Below are positions 1-7,060 of a stretch of 18,639 nucleotides of DNA, piece by piece. How positions within the stretch are numbered: position 1 is the first letter of the stretch; each line of letters opens with the position of its first letter. The notes under the pieces are model-generated. The model was not told the DNA's origin and searched no databases. It was given only the letters and a program-made list of their open reading frames with translations. The translations under genes and the position numbers were made by a program. Origin of the DNA: CAZGKX01 sp964525945 (GTDB lineage: Bacteria; Pseudomonadota; Gammaproteobacteria; Legionellales; Legionellaceae); NCBI GenBank assembly GCA_964525945.1, contig CAZGKX010000057.1, positions 1 through 18,639 of the forward strand, in the 5' to 3' direction.

Positions 1-432
1 AATGGCTGCGACTCGATCACCACGTTCCACACCAAGCTCTTTCAATCCCGCGGCACAACGGCTGACCTGTTGCCTTAATTCCTTGTAACTGTAAACGAGC
101 CGCTGGTTGCGTTCATCCAGGCTGATGATGGCCGGGTGATCGTCATTGCGTGCCAATAATTTTTCCGCAAAATTGAACGTGGCGCCGTTAAACCAACGTG
201 CTTTCAGCATATCGTCGCCATTTTTGAGAATGTCTGTGGGTGGGGTATTGAACGTGATTTTGAAAAAATCAGCCAACGATTGCCAAAAGAGAGCAGGGTG
301 TTGAATGGACCAGGCATGCAATGCTTGATAATCAGGAAACGTGATGGGGTAGTGGTGCGTTTCCACAAAACGCATAAAATGCCACATCTGGCTTTCTTGA
401 GGATGTTGGGGTTGCCAAATGGGTTTGTTCAT
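1..432 (-). CDS. aacS: acetoacetate-CoA ligase-like AMP-binding enzyme, N-terminus (partial)
   Basis: Only the first 144 codons lie in the window; the gene continues past base 1. The family activates acetoacetate (or a related short-chain acid) with ATP to an adenylate and then to the CoA thioester, in the cytoplasm. The visible part matches the N-terminal region of acetoacetyl-CoA synthetases: an opening of the form MNKPIWQP, then FPDYQALHAWS, an FW motif, ARWFNGATFNFAEKLL, and the start of the AMP-binding domain with the YSYKELRQQV and ELGVERGDRVA segments. The ATG at 430-432 has AAGGA about 8 bases upstream. The catalytic P-loop and C-terminal domain are outside the window, so substrate choice between acetoacetate and other acids rests on N-terminal resemblance only. 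The gene is divergent from the ankyrin-like gene at 626. Confidence 0.78.
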   Translation of the reverse strand, partial: MNKPIWQPQHPQESQMWHFMRFVETHHYPITFPDYQALHAWSIQHPALFWQSLADFFKITFNTPPTDILKNGDDMLKARWFNGATFNFAEKLLARNDDHPAIISLDERNQRLVYSYKELRQQVSRCAAGLKELGVERGDRVAAI

Positions 433-523
433 GGTGGATGTCCTTGTGTTTTTTCAATGAGTTTATACTTCGAGATTTATTTAATAAAGAGATGATGGGG
501 GTAATTCACGCTGCGTTGAGTCG

Positions 524-543
524 ATAAAAACAGATGTTTTTAT
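524..543. promoter_or_regulatory. Perfect 20-bp palindrome, candidate operator in divergent spacer
   Basis: Two perfect 9-base arms (ATAAAAACA and TGTTTTTAT) are separated by GA. The site sits in the 193-base spacer between the divergent aacS-like gene and the gene at 626, where it could control one or both. The arms are symmetrical like a dimeric repressor site. As RNA the stem would be A/U-only apart from one C-G pair and would have a two-base loop, so a terminator is unlikely. The regulator is unknown. A GATAATGATT half-match to the Fur consensus at 600-609 was also seen but is too weak to call. Confidence 0.4.
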
Positions 544-625
544 GATAAGGGTATTATTTGCAAACAAATCAAATAATATGGTCTACAATTACTCATATTG
601 ATAATGATTGAATTGGAGATAAATC

Positions 626-1393
626 ATGCCTACTAAAAAAGAGATTGATAAATTGCTTTTGAATGTCAAACCGATCCACGATCAGGTCACGCGCTACGAA
701 ATTTTAAACGGTCAAGACAGCCACAACAATACCACCATCATGTTGTTGGCACTTGAACCCAGGACAGAACGCCCGGAGGACATTGCAAGATCCACACAAA
801 AACTGGTGGATGCCAATGTGGATCTGGGATTGCGCAACGATGCTGGGCTGAATGTGCTCGATATTGCTGCTTTACAGCGCGAAGAAATGTTACCCGTGCT
901 GATTTCGAAAATTGCGTCGTTAAGTCAAAACGAACAACGCGACTTGTACAAAGAATTTCATCTGAGTGATGAAGCGATGGAGTATTGTTTTGTCTTGAAC
1001 GAATACATTGCCCGTCAAAGTGGCAAAATCATGAAAAAAGACGCTGAAGAAATAGATATCAACAAAGCGTTTCTCGGTGTAGGCGGTGTGCAAGCCTTGA
1101 TATCAAATCATACTGAAGTGCCTGAGGAAAAACGCATTCAACAAATGCGAGCCATTTTGTTGGCCGGCAAAGGCAGTTTAATGGGTCATAAATTTTTAGG
1201 TGGTTTTTTTGGTAAGCCCACGGTGGGTGAAGACCTGTTGTATGCCGTGGGGGCAAAAAAAGCGCCAGGTGCAGCGAATGATGGAACTGAACTGGGTAAT
1301 ATACAACGCAGTGCAGTGTATCTCTCCGATGACAGCGTCGCCAGTGATGATGAAGATTCAGATGAGGAAGATGCATATTACAAGCACAAATAA
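626..1393 (+). CDS. ankyrin-like protein with acidic C-terminal tail, possible secreted effector
   Basis: A 255-residue protein with no signal peptide and no membrane segment. Residues about 30-98 look like one and a half to two degenerate ankyrin repeats: NNTTIMLLALEP, then KLVDANVDLGL, then NDAGLNVLDIAAL followed by MLPVLI, which follows the helix-turn-helix pattern of DGxTALHxAA...LL. The middle (about 100-200) is unrecognised. Residues about 233-251 are strongly acidic (DDSVASDDEDSDEEDAYY) and the protein ends in YKHK. An acidic cluster near the C-terminus is typical of the E-block signal of many Legionella Dot/Icm type IV substrates; that link is inference, since no secretion gene is in view. 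The ATG has GGAG about 8 bases upstream. It is a stand-alone gene, divergent from the aacS-like gene. The coding call is good; the function is open. Confidence 0.72.
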   Translation: MPTKKEIDKLLLNVKPIHDQVTRYEILNGQDSHNNTTIMLLALEPRTERPEDIARSTQKLVDANVDLGLRNDAGLNVLDIAALQREEMLPVLISKIASLSQNEQRDLYKEFHLSDEAMEYCFVLNEYIARQSGKIMKKDAEEIDINKAFLGVGGVQALISNHTEVPEEKRIQQMRAILLAGKGSLMGHKFLGGFFGKPTVGEDLLYAVGAKKAPGAANDGTELGNIQRSAVYLSDDSVASDDEDSDEEDAYYKHK

Positions 1394-1434
1394 CAATCGA
1401 TGCTATCCGGGCCCATAAGGAAGTGGAGCAGGTG

Positions 1435-1450
1435 CATGCTTACAAGCATG
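1435..1450. repeat. Perfect 16-bp palindrome in the def upstream region
   Basis: CATGCTT and AAGCATG are perfect 7-base arms around AC. It lies 41 bases after the stop of the ankyrin-like gene and about 23 bases before the proposed -35 of def. It could be an operator or a weak 3' hairpin of the preceding gene; there is no T-run, so an intrinsic terminator is not supported. Confidence 0.3.
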
Positions 1451-1472
1451 GAATCAATTGTGCACTGTTGTA

Positions 1473-1501
1473 TTGAGAAAATAATGTTTTATTGTCAAAA
1501 T
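1473..1501 (+). promoter_or_regulatory. Predicted sigma70-type promoter of the def operon
   Basis: TTGAGA (1473-1478, 5 of 6 to TTGACA) is followed after 17 bases by CAAAAT (1496-1501, 4 of 6 to TATAAT). Transcription would start near 1508, about 19 bases before the def ATG. Confidence 0.42.
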
Positions 1502-1526
1502 GTAACTTTGTAATAAGGTGTTATTT

Positions 1527-2051
1527 ATGTCGATTCAACACGTTGTTAAAATGGGCAACCCGCAATTGGCAAGTCCTTCTCTGCCGGTGGCCAATCCCTC
1601 GGAGCCGAATGTGGCTCTTCAACAATTGATTCAAAATATGTTGGACACGATGCATGAAGAGGGTGGGGTAGGCATTGCAGCTCCGCAAATCGGTTGCAAC
1701 CAGCGTGTCATCATGTTTGGTTTTGAGCGCAACGAACGTTATCCAAACGAAGCGACGGTGCCTTTTACCGTGCTGATTAACCCTACGATTAAACCGTTGT
1801 CTGACGAAATGGTGGATGGTTGGGAAGGCTGTTTGAGTGTGCCAGGGCTGCGTGGGCTCGTGCCTCGTTATAAAGCCATTGAATATTCAGGGTTTGATCA
1901 GCAGGGGCAATTTATTACGCGCACCGCTCTTGATTTTCACGCCCGCGTTGTGCAACATGAATACGATCATCTGGAGGGTATTCTTTATCCGCAACGGATA
2001 AAAGATTTACGCTATTTTGGGTTTGAAGACGAGTTATCCTACCGTGCCTGA
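1527..2051 (+). CDS. def: peptide deformylase
   Basis: Removes the formyl group from the N-terminal methionine of new proteins in the cytoplasm; a metalloenzyme (Fe2+ or Zn2+). All three family motifs are present in this 174-residue protein: GVGIAAPQ at about 47-54, EGCLS at 100-104 with metal ligand C102, and QHEYDH at 143-148 with ligands H144 and H148 and catalytic E145. The ATG at 1527 has AAGG 8 bases upstream; an in-frame GTG at 1518 has no site of its own and would overlap that ribosome binding site. It overlaps the start of the HAD gene by 8 bases, so the two are probably translated together. The usual partner fmt is not here, so this may be a second, stand-alone deformylase; that part is inference. 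Confidence 0.95.
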   Translation: MSIQHVVKMGNPQLASPSLPVANPSEPNVALQQLIQNMLDTMHEEGGVGIAAPQIGCNQRVIMFGFERNERYPNEATVPFTVLINPTIKPLSDEMVDGWEGCLSVPGLRGLVPRYKAIEYSGFDQQGQFITRTALDFHARVVQHEYDHLEGILYPQRIKDLRYFGFEDELSYRA

Positions 2052-2706
2052 TTTACAAAAAAAGCCTACCTTGATTTTCGATTTTGACGGCACTTTAGCC
2101 AATACATTTGATTTGATTGTAGATGCCGTGAATGCGTTGTCCAAAGATTATGGGATTGAACCATTGTCTGCCCTGCAATTGGATTATTTACGCGGTTTAC
2201 CGGCTCGGAAAGTGTTAAAGATGTTAGGTGTGGCTTGGTACCATATACCTGAGTTGATCTTGAAAATTCAACGCTACATGAAGTCCAGAATGCATTCTAT
2301 AGCCATGTACCCTGGCATTGAAGACGCCATTGTTGCATTGAGCGCAGACGGTTTTTCTCTGGGGATCATCACCTCAAACACCCGAGAGAATGTTGAAATA
2401 TTGTTGAATAAACACCATTGCAATCACTTTGGTTTTATTCATTCCGCACGGCATGTGTTTGGTAAATCAAAAACCCTTAAAAAAATCATCCATCGACAGG
2501 GTTTGGACACTAACCATGTTTACTACATTGGCGACGAAACCCGCGACATTGATGCCGCCAAATCATGCGGCATCAAATCAGTGGCGGTGTCCTGGGGTTT
2601 TAATAAACGCGACCTATTAATGTCAAGCAAGCCTTTTCTTTTAATCGATGATTTGGCGGAGTTGCAAAAGCAGCTGAGCGAAACAATTACGCTCCCCGCC
2701 GGTTAA
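2044..2706 (+). CDS. HAD-superfamily hydrolase, phosphoglycolate phosphatase-like
   Basis: A 220-residue cytoplasmic phosphatase of the haloacid dehalogenase superfamily. Motif I is DFDGT with nucleophile D13 and acid/base D15; motif II is the T110 in IITSN; motif III is the lysine in FGKSK (about 141 or 143); motif IV is GDETRD with D164 and D168. The segment between motifs I and II is helical and cap-like, as in the Gph/PpaX group. The substrate cannot be read from the sequence; 2-phosphoglycolate or a similar small phosphate is a guess from overall similarity. The chosen start is GTG at 2044, inside the def stop region; a TTG at 2017 would add nine residues of no recognisable value. Translationally coupled to def. 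Confidence 0.85.
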   Translation: MPDLQKKPTLIFDFDGTLANTFDLIVDAVNALSKDYGIEPLSALQLDYLRGLPARKVLKMLGVAWYHIPELILKIQRYMKSRMHSIAMYPGIEDAIVALSADGFSLGIITSNTRENVEILLNKHHCNHFGFIHSARHVFGKSKTLKKIIHRQGLDTNHVYYIGDETRDIDAAKSCGIKSVAVSWGFNKRDLLMSSKPFLLIDDLAELQKQLSETITLPAG

Positions 2707-2718
2707 GCTTTTTGCGGG

Positions 2719-2910
2719 TTAAACGTTATGATTAATCATATATATAAAAATCCCCGCCAATACAGTAAAAACAATTTGCTTCATGCTTTTGCCCGAAAAA
2801 AAGTCTTGTTCTAAACTGTTTTCTGAGTAAGAAGTATCAATCAGCGATGCTTCGGAGAATTTAGCGGGTTGGAGGATCCGTTCCCGTTTGATTCGCGTGG
2901 TGTATATCAT
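2719..2910 (-). CDS. small protein with C-terminal membrane segment, hypothetical
   Basis: A 63-residue reading frame. The first 42 residues are polar with many Arg, Glu and Ser; residues about 43-63 are hydrophobic (KQIVFTVLAGIFIYMI) and end just before the C-terminus. That is the layout of a tail-anchored inner-membrane protein, which chance frames rarely show. It is convergent with the HAD gene, 12 bases apart. The ribosome binding site is weak (GAAG close to the ATG), and a perfect GC-rich palindrome lies just upstream in its presumed leader. No family recognised. If it is not real, 2707-3120 is a gene-free stretch holding only the repeat at 2925. Confidence 0.4.
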   Translation of the reverse strand: MIYTTRIKRERILQPAKFSEASLIDTSYSENSLEQDFFSGKSMKQIVFTVLAGIFIYMINHNV

Positions 2911-2924
2911 CTTCAGTCATCGTC

Positions 2925-2954
2925 TTCCCTTCTCCCGCCTGCGGGAGAAGGGAA
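2925..2954. repeat. Perfect 14-bp-arm palindrome, REP-like repeat
   Basis: TTCCCTTCTCCCGC, a two-base centre CT, then its exact reverse complement. It would form a very stable hairpin from either strand, but no T-run follows on either side, so it is not a standard terminator. GC-rich CTCCCGC/GCGGGAG palindromes of this type recur as intergenic repeats in many proteobacteria. The remaining spacer to 3120 is AT-rich with no other feature seen, apart from a 13-base palindrome (TAATCA-A-TGATTA) at 3103-3115 just after the mazF stop. Confidence 0.75.
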
Positions 2955-3120
2955 CCTGGGTAGTTACTGGCAATGTTTTTAACCGGTGAGTTGTTATTCA
3001 GGGCGAAGCTTGCCTAATATATTATTCGTTCTTCTCAAAGTAAAAATTGAATAAAATTATGATTATGTTGTTATGCCCGGTAAGTGAATTGTCAACACTC
3101 TCTAATCAATGATTACTCTT

Positions 3121-3471
3121 TTAAACCATGTCGAGGTGAAGTTTTAACGCGCCTTCTATTTTCTTAATAATTTCATGACTAACAAATCCTACCGGAGAAG
3201 AGGTGATCCTTAACTTAGATATGGTTCTGATTTGATGACACTGTGCTTTAGAATCTTTAGAAAGCCCTGTTTTCTNNNNNNNNNNCTTACTCTCTAAGAA
3301 TACTTCAAAGGGATAAATTTTTTTAAGTATCGAGGTAATTGGAACAATGGTTACGGTAGATGCTACATTATTGTTTGCATTATTGCTGATAATTAATACA
3401 GGTCGTTTTTTTTGAGTTTCTGTCCCGACGGTAGGATCTAGATCAGCGAAATAGATCTCACCACGCTTCAT
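3121..3471 (-). CDS. MazF/PemK-family mRNA interferase toxin, interrupted by an assembly gap
   Basis: The family cleaves mRNA at short sequence motifs when freed from its antitoxin. The N-terminus is diagnostic: MKRGEIYFADLDPTVGTE, then KKRPVLIISN, VTIVPITS, PFEV, and after the gap GLSKDSKAQCHQIRTI. About 116 residues, the usual length. The start chosen is the ATG at 3469-3471, which begins the conserved MKRGE and has GGAATTGAAG before it; ATGs at 3486 and 3504 would add non-conserved residues. It overlaps the antitoxin stop by 14 bases. Ten Ns (3276-3285) replace part of the region between PFEV and GLSKDS, so the exact protein is unknown, although the frame is kept across the Ns as written. 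No symbol is given because the MazF and PemK names are used loosely in this family. Confidence 0.87.
   Translation of the reverse strand: MKRGEIYFADLDPTVGTETQKKRPVLIISNNANNNVASTVTIVPITSILKKIYPFEVFLESKXXXXKTGLSKDSKAQCHQIRTISKLRITSSPVGFVSHEIIKKIEGALKLHLDMV
3276..3285. other. Assembly gap of 10 Ns
   Basis: Ten consecutive Ns inside the toxin gene. Ten is a conventional placeholder, so the true gap may be longer, shorter or even negative. Continuity between the left and right parts of the window rests on this join, though the toxin family pattern continues correctly on both sides. Confidence 0.97.
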
Positions 3472-3685
3472 TTTCTTCAATTCCATCGAATGTTGTATTT
3501 TCAAAATAGGGATTAATCTCTTGATTTGCTTCTTTATAACAGGTTTCTAATTCCTGCTGTTGTAATAAATATACCGCTTTTTTTATCACTTCGGAGCGAT
3601 TTTTAATTTGATGATCCACGAGATAATGCTCAATAAATTCACACTGTTGTTTAGACAATGAAATAGATAGTTTTTTTGATTGCAT
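3458..3685 (-). CDS. MazE/ParD-like ribbon-helix-helix antitoxin
   Basis: A 75-residue protein directly upstream of, and overlapping, the MazF-type toxin. The first 45 residues fit a ribbon-helix-helix DNA-binding fold: a KKLSISLS strand, a first helix QQCEFIEHYLVDH, and a second helix after the NRSEVIKKAV turn. The acidic C-terminus ending in DGIEENEAW is the kind of tail that wraps around and blocks the toxin in such pairs. The predicted role is to neutralise the toxin and, as a dimer, to repress its own promoter; the palindrome at 3714-3728 is the candidate site. The ATG has GGGTGG a few bases upstream. Confidence 0.85.
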   Translation of the reverse strand: MQSKKLSISLSKQQCEFIEHYLVDHQIKNRSEVIKKAVYLLQQQELETCYKEANQEINPYFENTTFDGIEENEAW

Positions 3686-3713
3686 AATCCACCCAATAAT
3701 TCCTACTTTCTAT

Positions 3714-3728
3714 ACTACTTATAGTAGT
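3714..3728. promoter_or_regulatory. Palindromic operator of the toxin-antitoxin operon
   Basis: ACTACT and AGTAGT arms around TAT, a 15-base symmetrical site overlapping the -10 and presumed start point of the operon promoter. Ribbon-helix-helix antitoxins usually bind such short inverted repeats to autorepress. Seen in sequence; binding is inferred. Confidence 0.55.
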
Positions 3729-3749
3729 GTAAAAGGTAAGTGGTTTCAA
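3721..3749 (-). promoter_or_regulatory. Predicted sigma70-type promoter of the toxin-antitoxin operon
   Basis: On the minus strand TTGAAA (3749-3744, 5 of 6 to TTGACA), 17 bases, then TACTAT (3726-3721, 4 of 6). The start point would be near 3714, giving a leader of about 28 bases to the antitoxin ATG. Confidence 0.5.
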
Positions 3750-4012
3750 TGTGTCTTTCCATTTTAAACTATAACCATTTGAATTTTAAGGATTTTATTT
3801 TTTTACAATGGGTTAATGATCACCGCCTAATGCTGTATAGCAGATTTGTAGAAAGCCCCGTTCCGATCAAAGATAAAATCGAGAGTATTGTCTTTTCGCG
3901 TGAGAATTTTGAGCGGCTGATAGTGGAAAATAGGCCGCAGCGTAATCTGAGCATGGGATAGCACCAACCCTCCTGCAAATTTTTTGCGAGAAAAGGACTA
4001 AGAGATGGTTTT
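3750..4012. other. Spacer without a convincing gene
   Basis: Between the toxin-antitoxin promoter and the end of the RND permease gene. Reading frames on both strands (3740-3961 plus; 3820-4032 minus) resemble no family, and the minus one runs into the permease gene. No repeat or strong terminator was seen; GCAAATTTTTTGC near 3976 is a small 5-bp-arm inverted repeat only. Confidence 0.5.
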
Positions 4013-7000
4013 TTACCAAGCCAAATCATCAATCAAATCATGGCGGTGGTCGGCGGCTAAATACGTGTACATCGTCGGGACAACAAACAGCGTGAAGAAT
4101 GTGCCGACGATAAGGCCTGAGGCGATCACCAAACCAATGTCAAAACGACTGACGGCTCCTGCGCCTGTGGCAATGATTAGGGGGATGACGCCAAAGACCA
4201 TGGCGGCAGTGGTCATCAGGATTGGACGCAGGCGAATGGCAGCTGCTTCTTCGACTGCGGCACGTCTGTCCAGCTTTTTTTGACGCTGCAAATGGTTGGC
4301 AAAATCGACAATTAAAATACCATGTTTGCTGATTAAACCGATCAAGGTGATCAAACCGACTTGGGTGTAAATATTAATACTGGCCAACCCTAAATTCAGT
4401 GGAATTAACGCGCCGCAAATGGATAAGGGCACACTGATTAAAATGATCAAAGGATCCCGAAAACTTTCGTATTGCGCTGACAACACTAAAAAAATCACCA
4501 GGATAGCTAAGAAAAAAGCTAAAATCAGCGTGTTCCCTTCTTGCATGAATTGCCTGGATTGCCCCCCAAAATCATAGGAAAACCCTTTGGGTAGCGTGTT
4601 CTCAGCTTGTTGTTGTAAATATTCAATGCCTTGGCCCAACGTGACACCAGGCAGCATGACCCCTTGCAGGGTGGCGGAATTCAATTGTTGGAAATGGGAA
4701 AACGCGTTGGGCTGTACTTTTGCGACGGGGGTGACGATGGTTGCTAACGGCACCATGCTGCCGCTTGCTGTCCGTAAATAAATTTGCTGCAACTGTTCTG
4801 GCGGTAAACGAAAACGTGGAACCAATTGCGTAATCACTTTGTAACTGCGCCCTTGCATGTCAAAAAAATTAACATAGCCACCGGACAGGGCGCTGGTTAA
4901 ACTGCGACCAACCGCTAGCATGTCCAAACCCAAATCCGCGGCTTTGGAACGGTTGATTTCAAGATCAATTTCAGGTTGATTAAATTTTAAAGAATTGTCG
5001 ATAAAAATAAACATCCCGCTTTGTCGTGCTTTGTTGAGCAACTGGGTCGAAACATCCAATAAACTTTGAAAATCACTGGTGGTTTTAATCACAAATTGAA
5101 CGGGAGTGCCACCCCCGCCGCCTGGCAAGGAGGGAGGGATCACTGCAAACGAATTCAAGCCGGTGACTTGGTTTAATTTTTCTTGCAGCGGTTGTTTTAA
5201 TTTAAATTGGCTGCGTGTGCGCTCACGCCAAGGTTTTAAAACAACCCCCGAATTTGGGGTACTCATGTTAATGGTGAAGAAATGGCCGGTTTCAGGAAAG
5301 CTTTTGTAAATGGATTCAAACGTTTTGGTGTACGCTTCAATGTAATTGATGGTTGCGTATTGGGGTGCTGTGCTGACAACGAAAAAGAAGCCTTGATCTT
5401 CTTCTGGAGCGGTTTCTTTGGGTGTGTTGTTGTACAAATAAGGCAAGAACAATAAAATCACCACCGCTAGCACTACAACAATAATCCGGGTGTCCAATAA
5501 ACTATGCAATCCACGTTGATAGCGGATTTTTAAGTGATTAAAAAAAGCATCGATGCGGGTCGCAAATTTGCCATGGCCGACGTCTTTGGATAAAATTTTA
5601 GAACACATCATGGGGGATAAGGTGAGGGCTATGACCCCAGAAATAATGACCGAACACGCTAAAGTAAAGGCAAATTCTTTAAACAAAGCCCCGGTCAAGC
5701 CCTCCATGAAACCAATCGGCGCATAAACGGCGGCTAGGGTGATGGTCATGGCAACAATGGGCAGGGCTATTTCGCGCGCGCCGATGAGTGCTGCCTCAAA
5801 GGGTTTTTTACCTTCTTCGAGGTGGCGATGGATATTTTCAACGACCACAATGGCATCATCCACCACCAAGCCAATCGCCAACACAAACGCCAGCAGGGTG
5901 AGCAAATTGATGGAGTAGCCTAAAAACAACATCAAAGAGCATACGCCAATCAAGGACAAAGGGATGGTAACGATGGGGATTAACACCGAACGAAACGAGC
6001 CCAAAAATAAATAAATCACTAAAATAACAATGGCTGCAGCTTCCAAGATCGTGATCACCACTTCATGAATGGAGGCTCGGATGTAATCGGTTGCATCATA
6101 AACAATGGAACCTTGCAAAGCGGGTGGAAATTGGCGTTGGATGGTGGGAAATGCATCGCGAACGGCGCTGATCACGGTTAACGGGTTGGCGGTAGGGGAG
6201 GGGGTAATTGCTAGAAAAACCGCTTTTTTACCGTCAAAGGTGACCGATGAATTGTAGTCTTCCGAGCCGAGTTCGACTTTAGCAATGTCTTGCAGCCGGA
6301 TAGTGGAGTTCTTACTGCTGCGCACAATCAAACGCTTGAATTCATCCACTGAATTGAGGTTTGTTTGAGCGCGGATATTGATCGCCACGTATTCGCCTTT
6401 GGAATTCCCGGCGGCAGTTAAATAATTGTTATTGGCTAAAACCCCTGTCACTTCACCCGGGGCCACATTCAGGGCGGCCATTTTAATAGGGTTCAGAAAA
6501 ACCCGCATGGCGTATTTTTTTCCGCCTAAAATATCGGCTTGGGCGACTCCTTCCACCGTTTGCAACTGCGGTTGTACCACACGGGTCGCGTAATCAGTGA
6601 TTTGTTGTGGGGTGAGGTCATCACTGTTTAAGCTGATGTACATCAAGGGCATGGATGTATCAGATTTTTTTACGATGACGGGTTGTTGTGATTCAGGGGG
6701 CAATTGGCTGATGGTTTGTTGAACTTTACTCATCACATCCGTGAACGCCACTTGCGGATTAAAATTTAGCTTTACGTTCAAGGTGATGGTGCTGACACCT
6801 TGTACACTGGTGGACGTCATGTAATCAATGCCTTCGGAACTAGCAACGGCACTTTCCAATGGCGTGGTGATAAAACCCGCAATTAAATTGGGATCAGCGC
6901 CGGGATAGGCCGTGGTGATCGTGATCACGGTGTTGTCCATGCGGGGAAATTGGCGCACCGGCATTTTAGTGAGGGAAGTAAGTCCAAACAACAGGATCAA

Positions 7001-7057
7001 TAAACTCACCACAGAGGCAAGAACAGGTCGTTTAATAAAAATGTCAGTCATGGCCAT
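4013..7057 (-). CDS. RND-family multidrug efflux permease (HAE-1/AcrB-type)
   Basis: Proton-driven inner-membrane pump subunit that exports drugs, detergents or other amphiphiles from the periplasm through a tripartite complex. At 1014 residues it has the full AcrB-family length. Seen: an N-terminal membrane anchor after TDIFIKRPVLA; the porter-domain segment AYPGADPNLI; transmembrane segment 4 with GLVVDDAIVVVENI, in which D400 and D401 match the AcrB proton-relay pair; K911 in GLISKHGILIVDFAN, matching the TM10 lysine; and the closing membrane helices. The start at 7057 has GGGA 9 bases upstream; a second ATG at 7051 is possible. It follows the membrane fusion gene by 3 bases, so the two are one operon. 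N-terminal wording is closest to the MexI/MexW/MdtB-like group, but the substrate is unknown. Confidence 0.95.
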   Translation of the reverse strand: MAMTDIFIKRPVLASVVSLLILLFGLTSLTKMPVRQFPRMDNTVITITTAYPGADPNLIAGFITTPLESAVASSEGIDYMTSTSVQGVSTITLNVKLNFNPQVAFTDVMSKVQQTISQLPPESQQPVIVKKSDTSMPLMYISLNSDDLTPQQITDYATRVVQPQLQTVEGVAQADILGGKKYAMRVFLNPIKMAALNVAPGEVTGVLANNNYLTAAGNSKGEYVAINIRAQTNLNSVDEFKRLIVRSSKNSTIRLQDIAKVELGSEDYNSSVTFDGKKAVFLAITPSPTANPLTVISAVRDAFPTIQRQFPPALQGSIVYDATDYIRASIHEVVITILEAAAIVILVIYLFLGSFRSVLIPIVTIPLSLIGVCSLMLFLGYSINLLTLLAFVLAIGLVVDDAIVVVENIHRHLEEGKKPFEAALIGAREIALPIVAMTITLAAVYAPIGFMEGLTGALFKEFAFTLACSVIISGVIALTLSPMMCSKILSKDVGHGKFATRIDAFFNHLKIRYQRGLHSLLDTRIIVVVLAVVILLFLPYLYNNTPKETAPEEDQGFFFVVSTAPQYATINYIEAYTKTFESIYKSFPETGHFFTINMSTPNSGVVLKPWRERTRSQFKLKQPLQEKLNQVTGLNSFAVIPPSLPGGGGGTPVQFVIKTTSDFQSLLDVSTQLLNKARQSGMFIFIDNSLKFNQPEIDLEINRSKAADLGLDMLAVGRSLTSALSGGYVNFFDMQGRSYKVITQLVPRFRLPPEQLQQIYLRTASGSMVPLATIVTPVAKVQPNAFSHFQQLNSATLQGVMLPGVTLGQGIEYLQQQAENTLPKGFSYDFGGQSRQFMQEGNTLILAFFLAILVIFLVLSAQYESFRDPLIILISVPLSICGALIPLNLGLASINIYTQVGLITLIGLISKHGILIVDFANHLQRQKKLDRRAAVEEAAAIRLRPILMTTAAMVFGVIPLIIATGAGAVSRFDIGLVIASGLIVGTFFTLFVVPTMYTYLAADHRHDLIDDLAW

Positions 7058-7060
7058 CGT

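Noticed and set aside
280..495. 71-aa plus-strand reading frame
   Set aside because: Lies antisense to the aacS-like gene, whose translation matches its family throughout; no ribosome site.
558..589. TTGCAA...TACAAT as a promoter for the ankyrin-like gene
   Set aside because: The spacer is 20 bases, too long for a normal sigma70 promoter.
600..609. GATAATGATT as a Fur box
   Set aside because: Only one half of the consensus matches; the second half is absent.
1059..1376. 105-aa minus-strand frame inside the ankyrin-like gene
   Set aside because: His/Arg-rich shadow of the plus-strand coding region; no family likeness.
2691..2718. CCCGC...GCGGG hairpin as a terminator after the HAD gene
   Set aside because: Five-base stem with a 14-base loop and no following T-run.
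3740..3961. 73-aa plus-strand frame after the toxin-antitoxin promoter
   Set aside because: An AAAGG precedes its GTG, but the protein has no recognisable pattern and its start overlaps the operon's -35 region; not supported enough to list as a gene.
3820..4032. 70-aa minus-strand frame downstream of the RND permease
   Set aside because: Overlaps the permease end, has no ribosome site and looks random; a decayed gene remnant cannot be shown.
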